Positions 34,208-38,466 of a stretch of 38,466 nucleotides of DNA are shown here, one piece after another. The DNA comes from Smithellaceae bacterium (GTDB lineage Bacteria > Desulfobacterota > Syntrophia > Syntrophales > Smithellaceae): contig JAQVQT010000001.1 of NCBI GenBank assembly GCA_028701435.1, forward strand, positions 1 through 38,466. The letters are read 5' to 3'. Every line of letters starts with the position of its first letter. Positions within the stretch are counted from its first letter, which is position 1. The position numbers and the translations under genes were made by a program. Under the pieces are notes generated by a model. It saw only the letters and a program-made list of their open reading frames with translations. It was not told the origin of the DNA and ran no database searches.

Positions 34208-34630
34208 ATGCGGCAGGCGCGAAGAAGAGAATCTGAAAAGAAATCGATGGCGGAAATCAACGTCACGCCGCTCGTTGACGTGATGCTGGTGCTGCTGATC
34301 ATCTTCATGGTGACCGCGCCGATGCTTTCCATGGGCATTGATGTCAATCTGCCGCGCGTCAAATCAAAAAGCATCGACCTCGCCGAAGAAAAGCTGATCC
34401 TGAGCATCAATGAGAACCGGGAAATCTTCCTCAACAAAACCAGGCTGCCGGTTCAGAATCTGAACGCAAAGCTGGCGGCCATTTTCGCCGAGCGTGTTGA
34501 CCGGGAAGTCTTCCTGCGCGCCGACAAAAACGTTCCCTACGGCTTCGTGGTGGAAGTCATGTCTGAAATACGCAAAGCGGGCGTCGATAAACTCGGCATG
34601 ATCACCGAGCCTCCCGGGGATTCAAAATGA
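34208..34630 (+). CDS. tolR: Tol-Pal system protein TolR
   Basis: TolR is the single-helix partner of TolQ in the proton channel, with a periplasmic domain. In the 140-residue protein, INVTPLVDVMLVLLIIFMV includes the conserved membrane aspartate needed for proton passage. The periplasmic part (INENREIFLNKTRLPVQNL, VFLRADKNVPYGFVVEVMSE) matches the ExbD/TolR family. The stop overlaps the next ATG by four bases. Confidence 0.93.
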   Translation: MRQARRRESEKKSMAEINVTPLVDVMLVLLIIFMVTAPMLSMGIDVNLPRVKSKSIDLAEEKLILSINENREIFLNKTRLPVQNLNAKLAAIFAERVDREVFLRADKNVPYGFVVEVMSEIRKAGVDKLGMITEPPGDSK

Positions 34631-35358
34631 TGTCCCGGATGACCGGCAAAAAGTATTTCGGCAAAAACAGCAGCCCCGGCAATATGTTTTTGGCCTCTCT
34701 GTTTCTGCACCTGATGGTCATCGCCGCCGTTTTCGCAACCGTACCCGGCTCGTCCAGGCAGATGACTTTCGGAGCGCCTTATTCCGTGGCGCTGGTCGGA
34801 CCCGACGTCCTTGAATCCGGTCATCAGGATGTCCCGGAGCCAAAGAGCCTTCTTCAGGCAGGGGCTTCGACCGGCCCCGTCATTCTGAAGCGCGACATCG
34901 GAGCCTCGCCGTCTTCGTTCGTCATGAAAAAAGACGACAGCGGCAGACCGGACATAGAAAAAGCCATTCGCGCCATTCAACAGAAGGAAACGGCCACGGC
35001 GCAAAACAAAGATTCGCAGGCGGCTTCAACCGCCCAAAGAGCCGCTGCCGCCTCGCCGGAATATTCATCGCAACTGAACGAATACAGCCGTCTGGTCTGG
35101 TCCAAGGTAAAAAGAAACTGGTCGCTTCCCGCCGCCCTGATGCCCAAAAAAAACGTGGAAGCCGTGATCGAAGTGCGAATTGCCCAAAGCGGCGTGGTGG
35201 AGCATATCGGCTTTGAAAAACGCTCGGGCAACAGCTACTTTGATGAATCCGCTCTTCGTGCGGTTAAAAAATCAACCCCCTTCCCACCGCTTGGCGGATG
35301 GGCGTCCGGCCGCTTTGTTGAAATCGGCATTCGGTTTCATTCCGCGGAACTGCGCTGA
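34627..35358 (+). CDS. tolA: TolA-like energy transducer with TonB C-terminal domain
   Basis: TolA spans the periplasm and couples TolQR to Pal and the outer membrane. The 243-residue protein has one N-terminal membrane helix (MFLASLFLHLMVIAAVFATV) and a short linker. Its C-terminal domain has the TonB/TolA fold (YSRLVWSKVKRNWSLPAALM, VIEVRIAQSGVVEHIGFEKR, FDESALRAVKKSTPFPPL). The linker is much shorter and less alanine-rich than in E. coli TolA (421 residues), as is common outside gammaproteobacteria. Gene order makes TolA, not TonB, the likely role. Confidence 0.88.
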   Translation: MMSRMTGKKYFGKNSSPGNMFLASLFLHLMVIAAVFATVPGSSRQMTFGAPYSVALVGPDVLESGHQDVPEPKSLLQAGASTGPVILKRDIGASPSSFVMKKDDSGRPDIEKAIRAIQQKETATAQNKDSQAASTAQRAAAASPEYSSQLNEYSRLVWSKVKRNWSLPAALMPKKNVEAVIEVRIAQSGVVEHIGFEKRSGNSYFDESALRAVKKSTPFPPLGGWASGRFVEIGIRFHSAELR

Positions 35359-35384
35359 CGCATCCGCCGTAAAGGACCCTGTTC

Positions 35385-36710
35385 ATGGATAGAAAATATT
35401 GCCTGGGTATAGGATTGCTTCTTGTTCTTGTTTGGGTTTTCAGCGCGGCCGACAAGGCTGCGGCCAAAGTCTATATCGACATCGACGCGCCTGGATTTCA
35501 GCAATTTCCCGTTGCCGTTTGCGATTTTCAGATCAAAAAAGCGGGGACAGGCGACCCCTCACAAGAATCTGTCGACCTTTCCGACAGTGTTCGGCGCTAT
35601 CTCGATCTGACGGGAATCTTTCGCGTCCTGGATAAAAAAAGCTTTCTGGAAGGCGTTGAGCCGGGATCGCCGGAAATCATTCGCTTTTCCGACTGGTCGG
35701 TGATCGGCGCCGATTTTTTGCTGCGGGGCGATCTGACGTTCAGGGGAACGGACGTTTTCGCGGAGGGCCGCCTGTATGACGTGACGCGCGGTCAGATGCT
35801 TTTCGAAAAGAAATATTCAGGCACAAGCGGCGGCCTGCAATCCGTAGGGCTCTCCATCGCCTCGGACATCCTTCTGGCGTTGACCGGTGATCCGGGGGAT
35901 TTTCACACCAAAATAGCTTTTGTGATCAAAAAGAAATCGGGCGCCGATATTTTCACCATGAACTATGACGCATCCGATCTAAAAAATCTGACGAATGACC
36001 GCAGCATCGCCGCCGCGCCCCGCTGGTCGCCGGATGGCCGGTATTTTGCTTATACATCCTACAAAAACGGCCGGCCCATGGTTTTTCTGCGCCACCTGAA
36101 AACCGGGAAGGAAAAAATCATTGCTTCTTTTTCAGGCCTCAATCTGTGCGGCTCCTTCTCGCCGGACAGCAAAAAAATATTGCTGACGCTGAGCAAGGAC
36201 GGCAATGAGGAAATTTACGCTCTGGACATTGAAACGATGAAGCTCAGGCGGCTGACGCACAGTTTTTCCATCGATGTTTCTCCCGCCTGGTCGCCGGACG
36301 GAAGAAAGATCGCTTTTGTATCCAACCGCTCCGGCTCCCCGCAAATCTTCGTCATGGACGCGGACGGAAACAACGTGAAGCGGATCACCTTTGAAGGCAA
36401 CTACAACACCTCTCCCTCCTGGTCTCCCCGCGGAGGAAGAATCGCCTATGAAGGACTGATCAACCGGAAGTATCAGATTTTCTCCGTGGATGATGAAGGC
36501 AACAATCTGATTCAGCTGACTTTTGATGATGCGGACAACGAATACCCTTCCTGGTCGCCTTCCGGCCGGCAGATTGTCTTCCATTCCCGGCAAAACGCCC
36601 AAAGCCGGATCAGCATTATGAACGCCAACGGGCTGAACCTCCGTACGCTAAAGGAGAGCAGGGACTTCCTGGTCATGCCGGCATGGTCCCCCAGATCCGA
36701 ATCGGATTAA
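35385..36710 (+). CDS. tolB: Tol-Pal system periplasmic protein TolB
   Basis: TolB is the periplasmic beta-propeller that binds Pal and is released by TolA. The 441-residue precursor has a signal peptide (YCLGIGLLLVLVWVFSAADK, probable cut after AAAK/A-rich region). An N-terminal alpha/beta domain follows (FPVAVCDFQIKKAG), then propeller blades marked by repeats such as PRWSPDGRYFAYTS, PAWSPDGRKIAFVS, PSWSPRGGRIAYEG, PSWSPSGRQIVFHS and PAWSPRSES. The order and spacing to tolA (26 bases) fit the operon. A 91-base gap with its own promoter-like sequence separates it from pal. Confidence 0.95.
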   Translation: MDRKYCLGIGLLLVLVWVFSAADKAAAKVYIDIDAPGFQQFPVAVCDFQIKKAGTGDPSQESVDLSDSVRRYLDLTGIFRVLDKKSFLEGVEPGSPEIIRFSDWSVIGADFLLRGDLTFRGTDVFAEGRLYDVTRGQMLFEKKYSGTSGGLQSVGLSIASDILLALTGDPGDFHTKIAFVIKKKSGADIFTMNYDASDLKNLTNDRSIAAAPRWSPDGRYFAYTSYKNGRPMVFLRHLKTGKEKIIASFSGLNLCGSFSPDSKKILLTLSKDGNEEIYALDIETMKLRRLTHSFSIDVSPAWSPDGRKIAFVSNRSGSPQIFVMDADGNNVKRITFEGNYNTSPSWSPRGGRIAYEGLINRKYQIFSVDDEGNNLIQLTFDDADNEYPSWSPSGRQIVFHSRQNAQSRISIMNANGLNLRTLKESRDFLVMPAWSPRSESD

Positions 36711-36726
36711 AATTCCATAATTTTTA

Positions 36727-36756
36727 TTGACGCGAGGCTGCAAGTTATGTTTTAAT
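36727..36756 (+). promoter_or_regulatory. Candidate promoter of pal-cpoB
   Basis: TTGACG at 36727-36732 and TTTAAT at 36751-36756 are 18 bases apart, in the 91-base gap between tolB and pal. The expected start near 36763 gives a leader of about 39 bases. A separate pal promoter would allow the abundant lipoprotein to be made in excess of TolB. Confidence 0.5.
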
Positions 36757-36801
36757 CTTTGGAAATTCCGACATACTATCAAATAACGAAAGGAGAACAT
36801 T

Positions 36802-37434
36802 ATGAAGAAACATTTGACTCTATTAGGATTACTTCTGATTTTTGTCTTCAGTTTAACCATATTCAGCGGTTGCGCGGAAAAAACGGCGGTGGTCAAGGAC
36901 GAAGCGATTCAGGAGCAGAAGGTTGCGGCCGCGCAGGAAGGAGCTCCGGCAGCCGTAACGGCCGATGATGAAGCCGCCCGGAGAGCGAAAGAAGCCGCGG
37001 ACAGGGAAGCGGCCCTGAAAGAACAGGCGGCCAAAGATGCAGCCGCCAGAAAAGCAGCCGCCCGCGCGGCCTGGGCCAAAAAGAATGCGGAAGCGCTGAT
37101 TGATCTCAACATACAGAATATTTACTTTGATTACGACAAATCCGGCATCCGCCCCGACGCGCGCGAAATCCTGAAAGCCAACGCCGACATCTTCATGAAA
37201 AACAGCTCAGCGAAAATCATCGTGGAAGGTCACTGCGATGAAAGAGGGACGGCCGAATACAACATGGCCCTGGGCGAAAGACGCGCTCAGGAAGCCAAGC
37301 AGTACCTGATCAATCTGGGCATCGACGCCTCCCGGATTGAAACCATCAGCTACGGCAAGGAACGTCCGCTGGACAACCGCAGCATTGAAGAAGCCTGGGC
37401 GCAGAACCGACGGGCGCAGTTTCTTTTAAAATAG
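36802..37434 (+). CDS. pal: Peptidoglycan-associated lipoprotein Pal
   Basis: Pal is the outer-membrane lipoprotein that grips peptidoglycan and TolB. The 210-residue precursor has a signal sequence ending in the lipobox IFSGC. An alanine-, lysine- and glutamate-rich linker (about residues 35-95, DDEAARRAKEAADREAALKE) follows; it is longer and more coiled-coil-like than in E. coli Pal. The OmpA-like domain has IYFDYDKSGIRPDAREIL and IIVEGHCDERGTAEYNMALG, with the Asp and Arg that hold diaminopimelate, and ends QNRRAQFLLK. GAAAGGAGAA precedes the ATG. Confidence 0.95.
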   Translation: MKKHLTLLGLLLIFVFSLTIFSGCAEKTAVVKDEAIQEQKVAAAQEGAPAAVTADDEAARRAKEAADREAALKEQAAKDAAARKAAARAAWAKKNAEALIDLNIQNIYFDYDKSGIRPDAREILKANADIFMKNSSAKIIVEGHCDERGTAEYNMALGERRAQEAKQYLINLGIDASRIETISYGKERPLDNRSIEEAWAQNRRAQFLLK

Positions 37435-37458
37435 CCGGCGTCCGCCACGGAGACATTT

Positions 37459-38283
37459 TTGAAACGCTTTTGGTATCTCATACTGCCGGCAATGGTCTTC
37501 TCGCTTGCCGCGTGCGCGACCTCCTCTGATTTAAAGGAACTCCGCACGGAGCTGAACCGGCAGATGGAAGCAAAATTTGCCGCGGCGGATACCCGGTTGG
37601 ATGACCGGGTATCCGCCCTGCAAAAAGCGCAGGCGAAAAACACGGAAGACCTGTCCTCTCTGCGCAAGACAAACGCCAACACCAGCGCCAATTTCTCGGA
37701 CCTGCGCGACCAGGTGCAGCAACTGCGCGGTCAGGTTGAGACCCTGAAGAAGGAAACCAGCCGGGATCCCAAAAAAGACGCGGAAGTGCAGGAAAAGATC
37801 GATCACCTGCTGGTGAAGATCAATTTCATTGAAAACTTTCTGGAAATCGGCAAAAAAGACGCGGCAGGAGCCGCCGACAGCGCCGCTTCAGGCAAGGATC
37901 CGGGAAAGCAGGGCAAAGCCGCGGTTTATGCGGCGGCTTACCAGACCTTTAAGAACGGCCATTACACGAAGGCCAGAGAGGCTTTTCAGGACTTCCTGAC
38001 GGCCTATCCGACCGGCGAGTATTCCGATAACGCTCAGTTCTGGATTGGCGAGTGCTATTTTTTTGAAAAAAACTACGAAAAAGCCATCCTGGAATATGAA
38101 AAAGTAACCAAAAAATTCCCCAGCAGCAACAAAGTACCCTACGCGCTTTTAAAGCAGGGCATCTGCTTTCAAAACCTGGGCGACAAGGTCAGCGCCAAAC
38201 TTCTTTTGCAGCAGGTCATCAAGGACTATCCCAACACAAGCCAGGCGAGAATTGCACGCTCCAAACTTCAGGAAATCAAATAG
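37459..38283 (+). CDS. cpoB: Cell division coordinator CpoB (YbgF)
   Basis: CpoB links Tol-Pal energy to septal peptidoglycan synthesis. The 274-residue precursor has a signal sequence with lipobox SLAAC, so Cys19 would be lipidated. A trimerising coiled coil follows (LKELRTELNRQMEAKFAAAD, LRDQVQQLRGQVETLKKE), then a C-terminal TPR domain (AVYAAAYQTFKNGHYTKARE, PTGEYSDNAQFWIGECYF, VPYALLKQGICFQNLGDKVS). The TTG at 37459 is the start, with GGAG upstream. E. coli CpoB is soluble; lipid anchoring is seen in other lineages. It is the last gene of the tol-pal operon, 24 bases after pal. Confidence 0.92.
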   Translation: MKRFWYLILPAMVFSLAACATSSDLKELRTELNRQMEAKFAAADTRLDDRVSALQKAQAKNTEDLSSLRKTNANTSANFSDLRDQVQQLRGQVETLKKETSRDPKKDAEVQEKIDHLLVKINFIENFLEIGKKDAAGAADSAASGKDPGKQGKAAVYAAAYQTFKNGHYTKAREAFQDFLTAYPTGEYSDNAQFWIGECYFFEKNYEKAILEYEKVTKKFPSSNKVPYALLKQGICFQNLGDKVSAKLLLQQVIKDYPNTSQARIARSKLQEIK

Positions 38284-38343
38284 CAAAAATCTTGCCCCCG
38301 CCTTTCGTCTTCTGTTCGGCCCGCTGGATCCGCCGCCGCGGCT

Positions 38344-38466
38344 TCAATCCAAACGAATAATCTTCGCGCCGTCCGGGGCAGGCAGCGTAAACACCGAAAG
38401 ATCGGCCGCCTCTTCCATGTGCACATCGGAATATTCCACGAAGGCGGACAGGGTGTTGTCCGCCCA
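38344..38466 (-). CDS. C-terminal fragment of a LolA-like protein (partial)
   Basis: On the minus strand a frame is open from the window edge to a TGA (complement TCA at 38344-38346), giving 40 residues. The fragment ends DLSVFTLPAPDGAKIIRLD. The pattern 'F-x-L-P-x-P-x-G-x-x-I' at the very end recalls the C-terminal strand of LolA and related outer-membrane lipoprotein-sorting proteins, but the piece is too short to be sure. It converges on cpoB. The 60 bases between them show no obvious terminator. The start of the gene is outside the window. Confidence 0.45.
   Translation of the reverse strand, partial: WADNTLSAFVEYSDVHMEEAADLSVFTLPAPDGAKIIRLD

Noticed and set aside
36695..36707. ATCCG-AAT-CGGAT hairpin at the tolB stop codon
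   Set aside because: The stem is five base pairs and is not followed by a continuous T-run; it overlaps coding sequence and is likely chance.
25871..38283. Possible in-frame UGA (selenocysteine) read-through in genes here, suggested by SelB
   Set aside because: Every gene near selB ends at a natural family C-terminus; no frame continues with homologous sequence after a TGA.
1..38466. CRISPR arrays, tRNA genes, IS elements, defence or phage genes
   Set aside because: No regularly spaced long repeats, transposase motifs, terminal repeats or cloverleaf-like segments were found by reading; gaps are short and mostly filled by promoters.

Overview
This window is chromosomal DNA from a Gram-negative bacterium. 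It carries a full division and cell-wall (dcw) cluster, a Tol-Pal envelope system, lipoproteins with clear lipoboxes, and at the left edge the end of an outer-membrane beta-barrel. MurE has the DNPR motif, which points to meso-diaminopimelate peptidoglycan. The fused MurE-MurF, a PASTA-tailed FtsI, the B12/radical-SAM gene behind ftsZ, SelB, and the KamA-like/EF-P/EpmA set together suggest a deltaproteobacterial (Desulfobacterota) lineage, perhaps Syntrophales-like. That placement is inference from gene content, not a database match. No rRNA, tRNA, CRISPR array, insertion sequence or prophage gene was seen.

Left part (1-5060, + strand): the tail of an outer-membrane barrel, then a Crp/Fnr-type regulator. 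A perfect 16-bp palindrome follows its stop codon. Next come three tightly spaced genes: an extended-SDR oxidoreductase, a thiamine-diphosphate (acetolactate synthase-like) enzyme and an MFS transporter. They look like a small regulated metabolic operon of unknown substrate. It is the least explained part of the window.

Centre (5136-23973, - strand): one long, nearly gapless run reading mraZ-rsmH-ftsL-ftsI-murEF-mraY-murD-ftsW-murG-murC-murB-ftsQ-ftsA-ftsZ-radical SAM/B12 protein. It starts from a near-consensus sigma70 promoter, followed by three GTGG repeats at 10-bp spacing that look like the MraZ operator. No ddl gene lies between murB and ftsQ. Upstream on the same strand are ruvX and mltG.

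Right part (25787-38283): selB and an OB-fold/HD-domain (YhaM-like) nuclease gene on +. A lipoprotein of unknown function and a cation diffusion facilitator follow on -. Then on + come a KamA-like aminomutase, efp and epmA, which form an EF-P beta-lysylation module. Finally tolQ-tolR-tolA-tolB-pal-cpoB form the Tol-Pal envelope-constriction machine. The window ends in the 3' part of a minus-strand gene whose C-terminus resembles LolA-type proteins.

Several genes probably start at TTG (the MFS gene, ruvX, the HD nuclease gene, epmA, cpoB). Starts were chosen by ribosome-binding site and family N-terminus.
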